A DNA stretch of 64,000 nt from Pseudomonas lini (GCF_964063345.1 NZ_OZ061318.1:1116001-1180000); one strand, 5' to 3'. Counted from the first letter of the stretch, positions 8,114-18,641 are shown. Notes: generated by a model from the sequence alone, not told the origin. Made by a program: numbers and translations.

Positions 8114-9103
8114 TCAAACTGCTGCGGCTAAATCCGGCTTTCCACCCAGCAAAGGCGTCTGTTGATCCGCCAGCCAACGCGCCACCAACGGCCAGACTTC
8201 AGTCTGTGCAGCCTTGCTGACAAGCATTTCCACATGACCGAAATTATCGCCAAAGCCTTGTTCGCGGCCAAGGGTGATGAATTGCTTGTGCTCGGAGCCA
8301 ACCTGATCGAACAGCTTGCGGCAGGCCCAGGTCGGGTCCTGATGATCGCCCGCGGCACTCACGGCCAACACCGGTAACTGAACCTCGGCCAAACCCGCCC
8401 ACCAGTCTTTGTCGGCATCGCCAAAACGGCCGAACAACCCGTACCAGCGCATGCTTTCCAGGGCCAGGCCAATTGGCTCGTCCTCCGGGCCGCGCTTGAG
8501 CCGTGAACCTGACAGTTGGGCAAATCGCTTGAGAATGAAGCGCCCGCTCCACTCCACAGGCGGAAACTTCAACGGCCAGTAGGTGCGACTGACCTGTGTG
8601 CCAAAAAACGCCGCAGACGCGACGACAGGCTCGCCGATGTATTCCCCGCCCAGCGCCGCCGCCAGCGTAATGCCACCCAGCGAGTGACCGATCCAGTGTG
8701 GGACCTGGCCGCTTTGTTCGCGCACGAACGCGCCAATGGCCGGCAAATCGTAACGCGCGTAGTCGGCGACGCGGTTCTTGCGATAGTCCTGGTTGCGCTG
8801 AGACAGGCCATGACCGCGCATTTCCGGGATCCACACATCGAACCCCAGACGCGTCAGATAAGCCCCCAACCCCAGACCTTTGGGAGAGAACCAGAATCGT
8901 CGATTGGAAAAGCTGCCGTGCAACAGAATCACCGGCACACCACGCACCGCCGGCTCATCGGCCAGACCCAGGCGCGTCACAGCCAGTTCGACTGTGCCGT
9001 CGGGGCTGTTGCCGGGTTTCAAACGATAGACGTCTTCGCTCAGATCACCGCGCCGCTCGGCGCTGATCAGGGCGACAGGAAATAGGTTGCTGCTGCTTTG
9101 CAT
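8114..9103 (-). CDS. Alpha/beta-fold hydrolase
   Basis: A 329-residue serine hydrolase of the alpha/beta family. The nucleophile elbow GHSLGG follows RGHGLSQRN, an oxyanion-type strand reads VILLHGSFSNRRFW, and a C-terminal DNFGHVEM segment supplies the likely catalytic histidine. There is no signal peptide. The start is the ATG at 9103 (MQSSSNLF); the longer open frame reaching 9292 only translates the REP pair upstream and is rejected. Its substrate is unknown. It lies downstream of ppsA on the same strand but separated by a terminator and a REP pair, so it is probably a separate transcription unit. Confidence 0.85.
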   Translation of the reverse strand: MQSSSNLFPVALISAERRGDLSEDVYRLKPGNSPDGTVELAVTRLGLADEPAVRGVPVILLHGSFSNRRFWFSPKGLGLGAYLTRLGFDVWIPEMRGHGLSQRNQDYRKNRVADYARYDLPAIGAFVREQSGQVPHWIGHSLGGITLAAALGGEYIGEPVVASAAFFGTQVSRTYWPLKFPPVEWSGRFILKRFAQLSGSRLKRGPEDEPIGLALESMRWYGLFGRFGDADKDWWAGLAEVQLPVLAVSAAGDHQDPTWACRKLFDQVGSEHKQFITLGREQGFGDNFGHVEMLVSKAAQTEVWPLVARWLADQQTPLLGGKPDLAAAV

Positions 9104-9116
9104 AATGCTCTTGCAC

Positions 9117-9147
9117 AAAAAAGGGCGGCGTCCAGAGGAGCCCGCCC
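9117..9147 (-). terminator. Terminator downstream of ppsA
   Basis: On the minus strand GGGCGG pairs with CCGCCC across a 13-nt loop, followed by TTTTTT (9117-9122). It ends the ppsA transcript before the hydrolase gene. Confidence 0.7.
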
Positions 9148-9175
9148 TACTTGAATATCTAAAAGAGCCGGCCAG

Positions 9176-9276
9176 TGTGGGAGCGAGCCTGCTCGCGAAG
9201 GACGCCAGAACAACGCGTTTATCCCGCAAGTACGCGTTATCGTTTGCGACCATCGCGAGCAGGCTCGCCCCCACAG
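9176..9276. repeat. Inverted REP pair (GAGCGAGCCTGCTCGCG type)
   Basis: GTGGGAGCGAGCCTGCTCGCGA at the left and its inverted copy CATCGCGAGCAGGCTCGC at 9251 form a BIME-like pair in the ppsA-hydrolase gap. Confidence 0.85.
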
Positions 9277-9296
9277 AGAGCGGCCCGTTCACACCA

Positions 9297-11672
9297 TCAG
9301 ACCGAAGCCTGACCTTCAGCCAGGAAGAACCACGTTTCCAGCACGGAATCGGGGTTCAGCGAAACGCTTTCGATGCCCTGTTCCATCAGCCATTTGGCCA
9401 GATCCGGGTGATCCGAAGGACCCTGACCGCAGATGCCGATGTACTTACCGGCCTTGTTGCACGCTTGAATAGCATTGGCCAGCAGCTTCTTGACCGCAGG
9501 ATTACGCTCGTCGAACAGGTGCGCGATGATCCCGGAGTCACGGTCCAGGCCCAGTGTCAGCTGAGTCAGGTCGTTGGAGCCGATGGAGAAGCCGTCGAAG
9601 AACTCGAGGAACTCTTCCGCGAGGATCGCGTTGGACGGCAGCTCGCACATCATGATGATGCGCAGACCATTCTCGCCGCGGGCCAGGCCATTTTCGGCCA
9701 ACAGATCGATCACTTGGCTAGCTTCGCCCAGTGTACGGACGAACGGCACCATGATTTCGACGTTGGTCAAGCCCATCTCGTTGCGCACGCGTTTGAGGGC
9801 GCGGCACTCGAGTTCAAAGCAGTCGCGGAACGATTCGCTGATGTAACGCGAAGCGCCACGGAAGCCCAGCATCGGGTTCTCTTCTTCCGGCTCGTAGAGT
9901 TTGCCGCCGATCAGGTTCGCGTATTCGTTGGACTTGAAGTCCGACAAACGCACGATGACCTTTTTCGGGGTGAACGCAGCGGCCAGGGTGCTGATGCCTT
10001 CAACCAGTTTGTCGACATAGAAGCCAACCGGATCGTCGTAACCGGCGATGCGCTTGTCGACGCTGTCCTTGATGTCCTGCGGCAGACCGTCGTAGTTCAA
10101 CAGCGCTTTGGGGTGAACACCAATCATGCGGTTGATGATGAATTCCAGACGGGCCAGGCCCACACCGGCGTTCGGTAATTGCGCGAAGTCGAAGGCGCGG
10201 TCCGGGTTGCCGACGTTCATCATGATCTTGAACGGCAGATCCGGCATGGCATCCACGGAGTTTTTCTTGATGTCGAAGCCCAGTTCGCCTTCGAAGATGT
10301 AACCGGTGTCGCCTTCAGCGCAAGAAACGGTCACACCCTGGCCGTCTTTCAACAGCTGAGTGGCGTTGCCGCAACCGACCACGGCCGGGATACCCAGCTC
10401 GCGAGCGATGATCGCCGCGTGGCAGGTACGCCCGCCACGGTTGGTGACGATGGCGCTGGCGCGCTTCATGACCGGTTCCCAATCCGGGTCGGTCATGTCG
10501 GAAACCAGAACATCACCCGGCTGGACTTTGTCCATTTCGGACACGTCCTTGATGATCCGCACCTTGCCGGCGCCGATGCGCTGGCCGATGGCGCGACCTT
10601 CCACCAGCACGGTGCCGGTTTCTTTCAACAGGTAACGTTCCATGACGTTGGCCTGGGTGCGGCTCTTCACGGTTTCTGGACGGGCCTGCACGATGTAGAG
10701 CTTGCCGTCATCGCCGTCTTTGGCCCATTCGATGTCCATCGGGCACTTGTAGTGCTTCTCGATGATCATCGCTTGTTTGGCCAGCTCGCTGACTTCGGCG
10801 TCGCTCAGGCAGAAACGCGCACGATCAGCCTTGTCCACGTCGATGGTCTTGACCGACTTACCGGCCGTGGCCACTTCGCCGTAGATCATCTTGATGGCTT
10901 TGCTGCCCAGGTTGCGACGCAGGATGGCCGGACGACCGGCTTCCAGCGTGCCTTTGTGGACATAGAATTCATCCGGGTTCACCGCGCCTTGTACGACGGT
11001 TTCACCCAGGCCGTAAGCGCCGGTGATGAACACCACGTCACGGAAGCCCGATTCGGTATCGAGGGTGAACATCACGCCGGCGGTGCCGGTTTCGGAGCGG
11101 ACCATGCGCTGCACGCCGGCCGACAGGGCAACCAGCTTGTGGTCGAAGCCCTGGTGGACGCGGTAGGAAATCGCACGGTCGTTGAATAGGGAAGCGAACA
11201 CTTCTTTGGCGGCGCGAATGACGTTTTCGACACCACGGATGTTCAGGAAAGTTTCCTGCTGGCCAGCGAAGGAAGCGTCCGGCAAGTCTTCGGCGGTAGC
11301 GGAAGAGCGCACGGCAACGGCCATGTCAGGGTTGCCGGCCGACAGCGTGGCGAACGCGGTGCGGATCTCGGCGTTGAGCTTCTCGGGAAACTCGGCTTCC
11401 ATGATCCATTGACGGATCTGGGCGCCGGTTTTGGCCAAGGCGTTGACATCATCGACATCCAGCGCGTCGAGGGCGGCATGGATCTGATCGTTCAGACCGC
11501 TCAGTTCCAGGAAGTCACGATATGCCTGAGCTGTCGTGGCGAAGCCACCGGGCACCGATACACCGGCACCTGCAAGGTTACTGATCATCTCGCCCAGGGA
11601 TGCGTTCTTGCCCCCCACATGCTCTACATCATGGACGCCGAGCTTATCGAGGGAAACTACGTACTCTACCAA
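9297..11672 (-). CDS. ppsA: Phosphoenolpyruvate synthase
   Basis: Converts pyruvate, ATP and water to phosphoenolpyruvate, AMP and phosphate, the gluconeogenic entry from C3 acids. The 791 residues contain the N-terminal PEP/pyruvate-binding ATP domain ([36 protein letters not shown]), the central swivelling domain with the phosphohistidine loop [14 protein letters not shown], and the C-terminal TIM barrel with [16 protein letters not shown]. The start is a TTG preceded by GGAGAGATCACC, giving the normal family N-terminus MVEYVV. It is divergent from ppsR, which controls its activity by reversible phosphorylation. Confidence 0.96.
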   Translation of the reverse strand: MVEYVVSLDKLGVHDVEHVGGKNASLGEMISNLAGAGVSVPGGFATTAQAYRDFLELSGLNDQIHAALDALDVDDVNALAKTGAQIRQWIMEAEFPEKLNAEIRTAFATLSAGNPDMAVAVRSSATAEDLPDASFAGQQETFLNIRGVENVIRAAKEVFASLFNDRAISYRVHQGFDHKLVALSAGVQRMVRSETGTAGVMFTLDTESGFRDVVFITGAYGLGETVVQGAVNPDEFYVHKGTLEAGRPAILRRNLGSKAIKMIYGEVATAGKSVKTIDVDKADRARFCLSDAEVSELAKQAMIIEKHYKCPMDIEWAKDGDDGKLYIVQARPETVKSRTQANVMERYLLKETGTVLVEGRAIGQRIGAGKVRIIKDVSEMDKVQPGDVLVSDMTDPDWEPVMKRASAIVTNRGGRTCHAAIIARELGIPAVVGCGNATQLLKDGQGVTVSCAEGDTGYIFEGELGFDIKKNSVDAMPDLPFKIMMNVGNPDRAFDFAQLPNAGVGLARLEFIINRMIGVHPKALLNYDGLPQDIKDSVDKRIAGYDDPVGFYVDKLVEGISTLAAAFTPKKVIVRLSDFKSNEYANLIGGKLYEPEEENPMLGFRGASRYISESFRDCFELECRALKRVRNEMGLTNVEIMVPFVRTLGEASQVIDLLAENGLARGENGLRIIMMCELPSNAILAEEFLEFFDGFSIGSNDLTQLTLGLDRDSGIIAHLFDERNPAVKKLLANAIQACNKAGKYIGICGQGPSDHPDLAKWLMEQGIESVSLNPDSVLETWFFLAEGQASV

Positions 11673-11846
11673 GGTGATCTCTCCACTAACTGTGTTGGAA
11701 AAGCTCAGAAGCCGGCGACTCGGGGGAGCATTTGCCGGCTGTATGGCCTGGACCTGGAAAATAAGTGAGAATGCTGGCCACTGGCGGCCGACAAATCGCG
11801 CCTACTATATCCAAGAATCGTTACTAGCTTAAGGCCCAAGGTGCAA
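11673..11846. promoter_or_regulatory. Divergent ppsA/ppsR promoter region
   Basis: The 174-bp gap between the ppsA TTG and the ppsR ATG must contain the promoters for both genes. No operator could be assigned by eye. Confidence 0.5.
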
Positions 11847-12665
11847 ATGAAACGATCTGCTTTCTTTATCTCCGATGGCACGGGCATTACGGCCGAAACC
11901 CTCGGTCAAAGCCTGTTGGCGCAGTTCGAAAACATTACCTTCAGCAAAATCACGCGGCCCTACATCGACAACGCGGATAAAGCGCGGGCCATGGTACAAC
12001 AAATCAACAAAGCCGCCGAAAACGATGGTTTTCGTCCGATTATTTTCGACACCATTGTCAATCAGGACATTCGTGAGATCCTCGCAACGTCCAATGGTTT
12101 CATGATTGACATTTTCTCGACCTTCCTGGCTCCGCTGGAACAGGAACTGACCGAGCATTCTTCCTACACCGTCGGCAAATCCCACTCCATCGGTGGCAAC
12201 TCCAATTACATGGAGCGCATCGAGGCAGTGAACTTCGCCCTCGACAATGACGACGGCGCCCGCACCCACTATTACGACAAGGCCGACCTGATACTAGTGG
12301 GCGTGTCGCGATGTGGTAAGACGCCGACGTGCCTGTATATGGCGATGCAATTCGGCATCCGCGCCGCCAATTATCCGCTGACCGAAGACGACATGGAGCG
12401 CCTGCAACTGCCAACCGCGCTGCGCGCCCATCATCACAAGCTGTTCGGCCTGACCATCGACCCGGACCGCCTCACGGCGATTCGCAACGAACGCAAGCCC
12501 AACAGCCGTTATTCGAGCTACGCGCAATGTGAATTCGAAGTGCGCGAGGTGGAGAATCTGTTTCGCCGCGAGAACATTGCCCACATCAATTCCACGCATT
12601 TCTCCGTGGAAGAAATCTCAGCGAAAATTTTAGTAGAGAAAGGTGTGGAGCGGCGGTTCAAGTAA
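11847..12665 (+). CDS. ppsR: PEP synthase regulatory protein (kinase/pyrophosphorylase)
   Basis: Bifunctional DUF299-family enzyme of 272 residues that inactivates PEP synthase by ADP-dependent phosphorylation and reactivates it by phosphate-dependent dephosphorylation. It shows [19 protein letters not shown] at the N-terminus and the P-loop-like [15 protein letters not shown] near residue 150. The ATG at 11847 (MKRSAFF) is preferred to the GTG two codons upstream because it matches the usual N-terminus. Its divergent position next to ppsA supports the functional pairing. Confidence 0.94.
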   Translation: MKRSAFFISDGTGITAETLGQSLLAQFENITFSKITRPYIDNADKARAMVQQINKAAENDGFRPIIFDTIVNQDIREILATSNGFMIDIFSTFLAPLEQELTEHSSYTVGKSHSIGGNSNYMERIEAVNFALDNDDGARTHYYDKADLILVGVSRCGKTPTCLYMAMQFGIRAANYPLTEDDMERLQLPTALRAHHHKLFGLTIDPDRLTAIRNERKPNSRYSSYAQCEFEVREVENLFRRENIAHINSTHFSVEEISAKILVEKGVERRFK

Positions 12666-12688
12666 TTTCCGGCGCCTGTTCCACCGCC

Positions 12689-12713
12689 ATCGCGGGCAAG
12701 CCCGCTCCCACAG
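12689..12713 (-). repeat. REP element downstream of ppsR
   Basis: CATCGCGGGCAAGCCCGCTCCCACAG is the inverted partner of the REP copies in the adjacent tandem array, and its last nine bases start the first 136-bp unit. Confidence 0.8.
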
Positions 12714-13112
12714 GGGTCTGTGTTGAATGCAAAATTTGCAAACAATGGAGAACCTGTGGGAGCGGGCTTGCCCGCGATTGAACGATGACTCGGTGTAACT
12801 AGATCACAAACAAATCCACAAACCGGTTCACCGCCGTCTCCTCCCACAGGGATCTATGTTGAATGCAAAATTTGCAAACAATGGAGAACCTGTGGGAGCG
12901 AGCCTGCTCGCGATTGAACGATGACGCGGTATAACTAGATCACAAACAAATCCACAAAACGGTTCACCGCCGTCTCCTCCCACAGGGATCTATGTTGAAT
13001 GCAAAACTTGCAAACAATGGAGAACCTGTGGGAGCGGGCTTGCCCGCGATTGAACGATGACTCGGTGTAACTAGATCACAAACAAATCCACAAACCGGTT
13101 GACCGCCATCTC
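12705..13112. repeat. Tandem triplication of 136 bp carrying a REP and the prpD 3' end
   Basis: Three head-to-tail units of exactly 136 bp run 12705-12840, 12841-12976 and 12977-13112. Each begins CTCCCACAGG, contains TTGAATGCAAAA-TTGCAAACAATGGAGAACC, one REP (about 12753-12778 in unit 1), and ends with the last 42 bp of prpD including its stop codon. Only the third unit is joined to the rest of prpD. Unit 2 has the GAGCGAGCCTGCTCGCG form of the REP, while units 1 and 3 have GAGCGGGCTTGCCCGCG. The array occupies the whole 400-bp gap between ppsR and prpD; no other gene is seen there. Confidence 0.92.
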
Positions 13113-14555
13113 CTCAAGCCGCGTCTGATCCTTGCACAACGCAAAGATCTCGGCACTGCGCTGCGCCGTGAAGCGCGTCGCCAGGTTGGCCTTGAACTTG
13201 TCTTCCAGCAGCGCAATACCATCGGTACGACGACGGCGATGGCCGATCGGGTATTCCACCACTACGTTCTCGGTGCTGGAGCCATCCTTGAAAAACACCT
13301 GCACCGCGTTGGCGATGGATCGTTTGTCCGGCTCCAGGTATTCGCGGGTGAAGCGTGGGTCTTCGACGATGACCATTTTGTCGCGCAGCACGTCGATGAT
13401 CGGATGCACGGCGTGGAAGTCGTCTTCATATTGCTCGGCCACCAGATTACCGAACACCAGGGGTACGGCGGTCATGTACTGGATGCAGTGGTCGCGGTCC
13501 GCAGCGTTGGCCAGCGGGCCGACCTTGGAGATGATGCGGATCGCCGATTCGTGGGTGGTGATGACGATCCTGTCGATTTCATGCAGGCGATTCCTGACCA
13601 ATGGGTGGAGGGTAACGGCGGCCTCGCAGGCGGTTTGCGCGTGAAACTCGGCGGGAAAGCTGATCTTGAACAGCACGTTTTCCATCACGTAACTGCCGAA
13701 CGGCCGGGAAAAGCTGAAGGCACGTTTGTCTTCAGGCTTGAGCGCCAGATCGTTGTTGGTGTGGCTGAACAGTACGTCGTAGAAACCCCATTGTTTGGCG
13801 GTCAGCACACCGGGAATGCCCATCTCCCCGCGCATCGCAATGTCCGCCAGACGCACGCCACGACTGGACGCATCCCCCGCTGCCCAGGATTTACGCGACC
13901 CGGCATTCGGCGCATGCCGATAAGTGCGCAGCGCCTGGCCATCGGCAAAGGCATGGGACAACGCCGACAGCAGTTGCTCGCGATTGGCGCCCATGAGCTT
14001 GGCGGTAACGGCGGTCGAGGCGACTTTCACCAGGATGACGTGGTCGATGCCGACGCGGTTGAACGAGTTTTCCAATGCGATCACGCCCTGAATTTCGTGA
14101 GCCATGATCATGGCGTCCAGCACCACGCGAATGGTCAGCGGGGTATCACCATTGGCCAGGCGTTTTTGCGACAGGTGATCGGCCACCGCGAGAATGGCGC
14201 CGAGGTTATCGGACGGATGACCCCATTCGGCGGCGAGCCAGGTGTCGTTGTAATCGAGCCAGCGGACGATGCAACCGATATCCCAGGCGGCTTTGACCGG
14301 ATCGAGACGGTAACTGGTGCCCGGCACGCGAGCGCCAAAAGGGACGACAGTGCCTTCGACGATAGGTCCAAGGTGTTTGGTGCATTCGGGGAAACGCAGG
14401 GCCAGCAGACCGCAGCCGAGGGTGTCCATCAGGCAATTGCGGGCGGTATCCAGCGCCTCGGCAGATTCGGTTTTGAAGTTGAGGACGTAGTCGGCGATGT
14501 CCTGCAGGACCGTGTCGTAGTCGGGGCGGTTGTTCAGGTCGACGTTGGCGCTCAT
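13071..14555 (-). CDS. prpD: 2-methylcitrate dehydratase PrpD
   Basis: Dehydrates 2-methylcitrate to 2-methyl-cis-aconitate in propionate catabolism. The 494 residues belong to the MmgE/PrpD family, with the segments [44 protein letters not shown] (written here as two adjacent stretches), and [21 protein letters not shown]. It is the last gene of the prp block, after acnD/prpF. The strain therefore encodes two routes for this dehydration: PrpD, and AcnD assisted by PrpF. The final 42 bp of the gene are duplicated twice downstream. Confidence 0.95.
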   Translation of the reverse strand: MSANVDLNNRPDYDTVLQDIADYVLNFKTESAEALDTARNCLMDTLGCGLLALRFPECTKHLGPIVEGTVVPFGARVPGTSYRLDPVKAAWDIGCIVRWLDYNDTWLAAEWGHPSDNLGAILAVADHLSQKRLANGDTPLTIRVVLDAMIMAHEIQGVIALENSFNRVGIDHVILVKVASTAVTAKLMGANREQLLSALSHAFADGQALRTYRHAPNAGSRKSWAAGDASSRGVRLADIAMRGEMGIPGVLTAKQWGFYDVLFSHTNNDLALKPEDKRAFSFSRPFGSYVMENVLFKISFPAEFHAQTACEAAVTLHPLVRNRLHEIDRIVITTHESAIRIISKVGPLANAADRDHCIQYMTAVPLVFGNLVAEQYEDDFHAVHPIIDVLRDKMVIVEDPRFTREYLEPDKRSIANAVQVFFKDGSSTENVVVEYPIGHRRRRTDGIALLEDKFKANLATRFTAQRSAEIFALCKDQTRLEEMAVNRFVDLFVI

Positions 14556-14649
14556 GTTCGATTCACTCGGTCAGTGGTTCGCTGATGGGACCTCGGTTCA
14601 GGATCAATCTTAGTGGGTAACGCCATTCTTGTTATTGAAATGCAGTCCA

Positions 14650-14757
14650 CTGTGGGAGCGAGCTTGCTCGCGATAGCGGTGAATCAGCCAACGTAGATGT
14701 TGAATGTGAAGGCCTCATCGCGGGCAAGTCGGATCGCCGCACCGCCGCTCCCACAGG
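14650..14757. repeat. Inverted REP pair between prpF and prpD
   Basis: CTGTGGGAGCGAGCTTGCTCGCGAT at the left faces a variant REP at 14715-14757 in which TCGGATCGCCGCACCG lies between the two palindrome arms. This longer arm form is a recurrent variant in this genus (from memory). Confidence 0.8.
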
Positions 14758-14782
14758 GTTTTGGGTGACTTCTAAATTCAAG

Positions 14783-15973
14783 TTAGAAACAATCCCCCGG
14801 CACGCGAACATAACCTTCCATCAACACCCGCGCACTGCGGCTCATGATGGCTTTGTTCACGGTCCATTCATCGTTGACCTGAGTGGCCTCGGCGCCCACG
14901 CGCAAGGTGCCGGAGGGATGACCGAAGCGCACGGCGTTGCGCTCGATGCCGCCCGCCGCCAGGTTCACCAACGTGCCGGAAATCGCCGCTGCCGTGCCGA
15001 TGGCCACCGCTGCCGTGCCCATCATCGCGTGGTGCAGTTTGCCCATGGACAGCGCACGCACCAGCAAGTCAATGTCGATGGCCGCAATCGCCTTGCCGCT
15101 GGACGCAATGTAATCCGCCGGTTTGGCGACGAACGCCACCTTTGGTGTGTGCTGACGCTTGGCCGCTTCGTCCAGGTGCTGAATCAGCCCCATGCGCAGC
15201 GCGCCGTAAGCGCGGATGGTTTCGAACATCGCCAGGGCCTTCAGGTCGCCGTTGATCGCGCCTTGCAATTCGGTGCCGGTGTAGCCGATGTCTTCGGCAT
15301 TGATGAAAATGGTCGGAATGCCGGCGTTGATCAGGGTCGCCTTGAGCGTACCGACGCCCGGCACTTCGAGGTCATCCACCAGATTGCCGGTGGGGAACAT
15401 CGAACCACCGCCCCCCTCTTCTTCCGCCGCCGGGTCCATGAATTCGAGCTGCACTTCGGCCGCCGGAAAGGTCACGCCGTCGAGTTCGAAATCGCCGGTT
15501 TCCTGGACCTCGCCGTTAGTGATCGGCACATGGGCGATGATGGTCTTGCCGATGTTGGCCTGCCACACGCGCACCACCGCCACACCGTTGTGTGGAATGC
15601 GGCTGGCATCCACCAGGCCATTGCTGATGGCGAACGAACCGACTGCCGCCGACAGGTTGCCGCAGTTGCCGCTCCAGTCGACGAAAGGCTTGTCGATGGA
15701 GACCTGACCGAACAGGTAATCGACGTCATGATCGGCCTTAATGCTTTTCGACAGGATCACGGTTTTGCTGGTGCTCGAAGTGGCGCCGCCCATGCCGTCG
15801 ATCTGCTTGTCGTACGGGTCGGGACTGCCGATCACTCGCAGCAACAACGCATCGCGAGCCGGCCCTGGAATCTGTGCCGCTTCGGGCAGGTCTTTCAGGC
15901 TGAAGAACACGCCTTTGCTGGTGCCGCCGCGCATGTAGGTGGCGGGGATTTTAATTTGAGGTGCGTTAGCCAT
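14783..15973 (-). CDS. prpF: 2-methylaconitate cis-trans isomerase PrpF (AcnD accessory)
   Basis: PrpF-family (diaminopimelate-epimerase fold) protein of 396 residues that isomerises 2-methyl-trans-aconitate to the cis form and so lets AcnD work in the methylcitrate cycle. Recognisable segments are PATYMRGGTSKGVFF at the N-terminus, CGNLSAAVGSFAI with the likely catalytic cysteine, and HPSGTLRVGA near the C-terminus. It starts 70 bp downstream of the acnD stop on the same strand. Confidence 0.95.
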   Translation of the reverse strand: MANAPQIKIPATYMRGGTSKGVFFSLKDLPEAAQIPGPARDALLLRVIGSPDPYDKQIDGMGGATSSTSKTVILSKSIKADHDVDYLFGQVSIDKPFVDWSGNCGNLSAAVGSFAISNGLVDASRIPHNGVAVVRVWQANIGKTIIAHVPITNGEVQETGDFELDGVTFPAAEVQLEFMDPAAEEEGGGGSMFPTGNLVDDLEVPGVGTLKATLINAGIPTIFINAEDIGYTGTELQGAINGDLKALAMFETIRAYGALRMGLIQHLDEAAKRQHTPKVAFVAKPADYIASSGKAIAAIDIDLLVRALSMGKLHHAMMGTAAVAIGTAAAISGTLVNLAAGGIERNAVRFGHPSGTLRVGAEATQVNDEWTVNKAIMSRSARVLMEGYVRVPGDCF

Positions 15974-16043
15974 TGGTGCTCCTACTCCTTATCGTAAAAG
16001 CAGGCAGACACAGGCCTGATATCCCGTGTCCGCACTTCGAGAT

Positions 16044-18641
16044 TTAAACGGCGACCGCCGATTCTTCGAGGAAGTCCTGAGCGAAACGCTGCAACACGCC
16101 GCCGGCCTCGTAGATCGACACTTCTTCGGCGGTGTCGAGGCGGCAGGTCACCGGCACTTCGACGCGCTCACCATTTTTGCGGTTGATCACCAGCGTCAGC
16201 GTCGCACGCGGGGTGCGGTCGCCGATCACGTCGTAGGTTTCGCTGCCGTCGATGGCCAGAGTGTGACGATCGGTGCCCGATTTGAACTCCAACGGCAGCA
16301 CGCCCATGCCCACCAGGTTGGTGCGGTGAATGCGCTCGAAACCTTCAGCGGCGATCGCTTCCACACCCGCCAGACGCACACCTTTGGCCGCCCAGTCGCG
16401 GGACGAACCCTGACCATAGTCTTGGCCTGCGATGATGATCAGCGGCTGCTTGCGCTCCATGTAGGTTTCGATCGCTTCCCACATGCGCATGACCTGGCCT
16501 TCCGGCTCGACTCGCGCCAGGGAACCCTGCTTGACCTTGCCGTTTTCCTGAACCATTTCATTGAACAGTTTCGGGTTGGCGAACGTCGCGCGCTGCGCGG
16601 TCAAATGGTCGCCGCGGTGGGTGGCGTAGGAGTTGAAGTCTTCTTCCGGCAGGCCCATTTTCGCCAGGTATTCACCGGCGGCGCTGTCGAGCATGATTGC
16701 GTTGGAAGGCGACAGGTGATCGGTGGTGATGTTGTCCGGCAGCACCGCCAGCGGGCGCATGCCCTTGAGCGGACGAGCGCCGGCCAGCGCGCCTTCCCAA
16801 TACGGCGGACGACGGATGTAGGTGCTCATTTCGCGCCAGTCATACAGCGGCGTTACCTTCGGACCGGTGTCTTCGTGGATGGCAAACATCGGAATGTACA
16901 CCTGGCGGAACTGCTCCGGTTTGACCGAAGCTTTCACCACCGCGTCGATTTCTTCGTCGCTCGGCCAGATGTCTTTCAGGCGGATTTCCTTGCCGCTCGC
17001 GTCCAGGCCCAGCACATCTTTTTCGATGTCAAAACGAATGGTCCCGGCGATGGCGTACGCGACCACCAAGGGCGGCGAAGCCAGGAATGCGTTTTTGGCG
17101 TACGGGTGAATCCGCCCGTCGAAGTTACGGTTACCGGAGAGTACGGCCGTGGCGTACAGATCGCGGTCGATGATTTCCTGCTGGATCACCGGGTCCAGTG
17201 CGCCGGACATGCCGTTGCACGTGGTGCAAGCGAAGGCCACGACGCCGAAGCCGAGTTGCTCCAGTTCTTTAGTCAGCCCGGCTTCATCCAGATACAGCGC
17301 CACGGTTTTCGAGCCCGGCGCCAGCGAGGATTTGACCCACGGCTTGCGGCTCAGCCCGAGCTTGTTGGCGTTGCGCGCCAGCAGGCCCGCGGCAATCACG
17401 TTGCGTGGGTTGCTGGTGTTGGTGCAACTGGTGATGGCGGCGATGATCACCGCGCCGTCCGGCATCTGGCCGGGCACGTCATCCCACTGGCCGGAGATGC
17501 CTTGCGCCGCGAGATCGGACGTAGCGACACGGGCGTGCGGGTTGCTCGGGCCGGCCATGTTGCGCACCACCGAGGACAGGTCGAAGCTCAGCCCGCGCTC
17601 GTACTGCGCGCCTTTCAGGCTGTCGGCCCAGAGGCCGGTCTGCTTGGCGTAGTTCTCCACAAGCTGCACTTGCTCGTCTTCACGGCCGGTGAGTTTCAGG
17701 TAGTCGATGGTCTGCTGGTCGATGTAGAACATTGCCGCCGTGGCGCCGTATTCCGGGGCCATATTGGAAATGGTCGCGCGGTCGCCCAAGGTCAGCGCCG
17801 AAGCCCCTTCACCGAAAAACTCCAGCCATGCGCCGACGACTTTTTGTTTGCGCAGGTATTCGGTCAGCGCCAGCACCATGTCGGTGGCGGTGATGCCCGG
17901 TTGCAGTTTGCCAGTGAGTTCGACACCGACGCTTTCCGGCAGACGCATCCACGATGCGCGACCGAGCATCACGCTTTCCGCTTCCAGGCCACCAACACCA
18001 ATGGCGATCACGCCCAGCGCATCGACGTGCGGGGTGTGGCTGTCGGTGCCGACGCAGGTATCGGGGAAGGCCACGCCGTCACGCACCTGAATCACCGGCG
18101 ACATTTTCTCCAGGTTGATCTGGTGCATGATCCCGTTGCCCGGCGGGATCACATCGACGTTCTTGAAGGCTTTTTTGGTCCAGTTGATGAAGTGAAAACG
18201 GTCTTCGTTGCGACGGTCTTCGATGGCGCGGTTCTTCTCGAACGCCTCGGGATCGAAGCCACCGCGTTCAACGGCCAGGGAGTGGTCAACGATCAACTGC
18301 GTCGGCACCACCGGGTTCACTTGCGCCGGATCGCCACCTTGCAGGGCGATGGCATCGCGCAGGCCGGCGAGGTCGACCAGAGCGGTCTGGCCAAGAATGT
18401 CGTGGCACACCACGCGGGCCGGGAACCACGGGAAATCGAGATCGCGTTTGCGCTCGATGAATTGCTTCAGGGATTCGGTGAGCGTGGCCGGGTCGCAGCG
18501 ACGCACGAGGTTTTCCGCCAGCACGCGGGAGGTGTACGGCAGGGTGTCGTAGGCGCCGGGCGCAATGGCATCGACCGCCGCGCGGACGTCGAAATAATCC
18601 AGATGGCTGCCGGGCAGCGGTTTGCGGAATTCAGTGTTCAT
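16044..18641 (-). CDS. acnD: Fe/S-dependent 2-methylcitrate dehydratase AcnD
   Basis: Aconitase-family [4Fe-4S] enzyme of 865 residues that converts 2-methylcitrate to 2-methyl-trans-aconitate. Cluster-ligand cysteines are seen in AITSCTNTSNP and FACTTCNGMSG; the C-terminal swivel domain contains GQDYGQGSSRDWAAKG. The C-terminus (DFLEESAVAV) and length fit AcnD rather than AcnA. It lies between prpC and prpF, the usual order in Pseudomonas. Confidence 0.95.
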   Translation of the reverse strand: MNTEFRKPLPGSHLDYFDVRAAVDAIAPGAYDTLPYTSRVLAENLVRRCDPATLTESLKQFIERKRDLDFPWFPARVVCHDILGQTALVDLAGLRDAIALQGGDPAQVNPVVPTQLIVDHSLAVERGGFDPEAFEKNRAIEDRRNEDRFHFINWTKKAFKNVDVIPPGNGIMHQINLEKMSPVIQVRDGVAFPDTCVGTDSHTPHVDALGVIAIGVGGLEAESVMLGRASWMRLPESVGVELTGKLQPGITATDMVLALTEYLRKQKVVGAWLEFFGEGASALTLGDRATISNMAPEYGATAAMFYIDQQTIDYLKLTGREDEQVQLVENYAKQTGLWADSLKGAQYERGLSFDLSSVVRNMAGPSNPHARVATSDLAAQGISGQWDDVPGQMPDGAVIIAAITSCTNTSNPRNVIAAGLLARNANKLGLSRKPWVKSSLAPGSKTVALYLDEAGLTKELEQLGFGVVAFACTTCNGMSGALDPVIQQEIIDRDLYATAVLSGNRNFDGRIHPYAKNAFLASPPLVVAYAIAGTIRFDIEKDVLGLDASGKEIRLKDIWPSDEEIDAVVKASVKPEQFRQVYIPMFAIHEDTGPKVTPLYDWREMSTYIRRPPYWEGALAGARPLKGMRPLAVLPDNITTDHLSPSNAIMLDSAAGEYLAKMGLPEEDFNSYATHRGDHLTAQRATFANPKLFNEMVQENGKVKQGSLARVEPEGQVMRMWEAIETYMERKQPLIIIAGQDYGQGSSRDWAAKGVRLAGVEAIAAEGFERIHRTNLVGMGVLPLEFKSGTDRHTLAIDGSETYDVIGDRTPRATLTLVINRKNGERVEVPVTCRLDTAEEVSIYEAGGVLQRFAQDFLEESAVAV

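Noticed and set aside
9104..9292. N-terminal extension of the alpha/beta hydrolase
   Set aside because: The extra residues translate the REP pair and terminator; the family-like protein starts at 9103.
12705..13112. CRISPR array
   Set aside because: The units are 136 bp, almost fully identical, with no unique spacers, and contain a REP and a gene tail.
14715..14757. REP element apparently interrupted by a 16-bp insertion
   Set aside because: The long-arm form looks like a recurrent REP variant in this genus and not a unique insertion.
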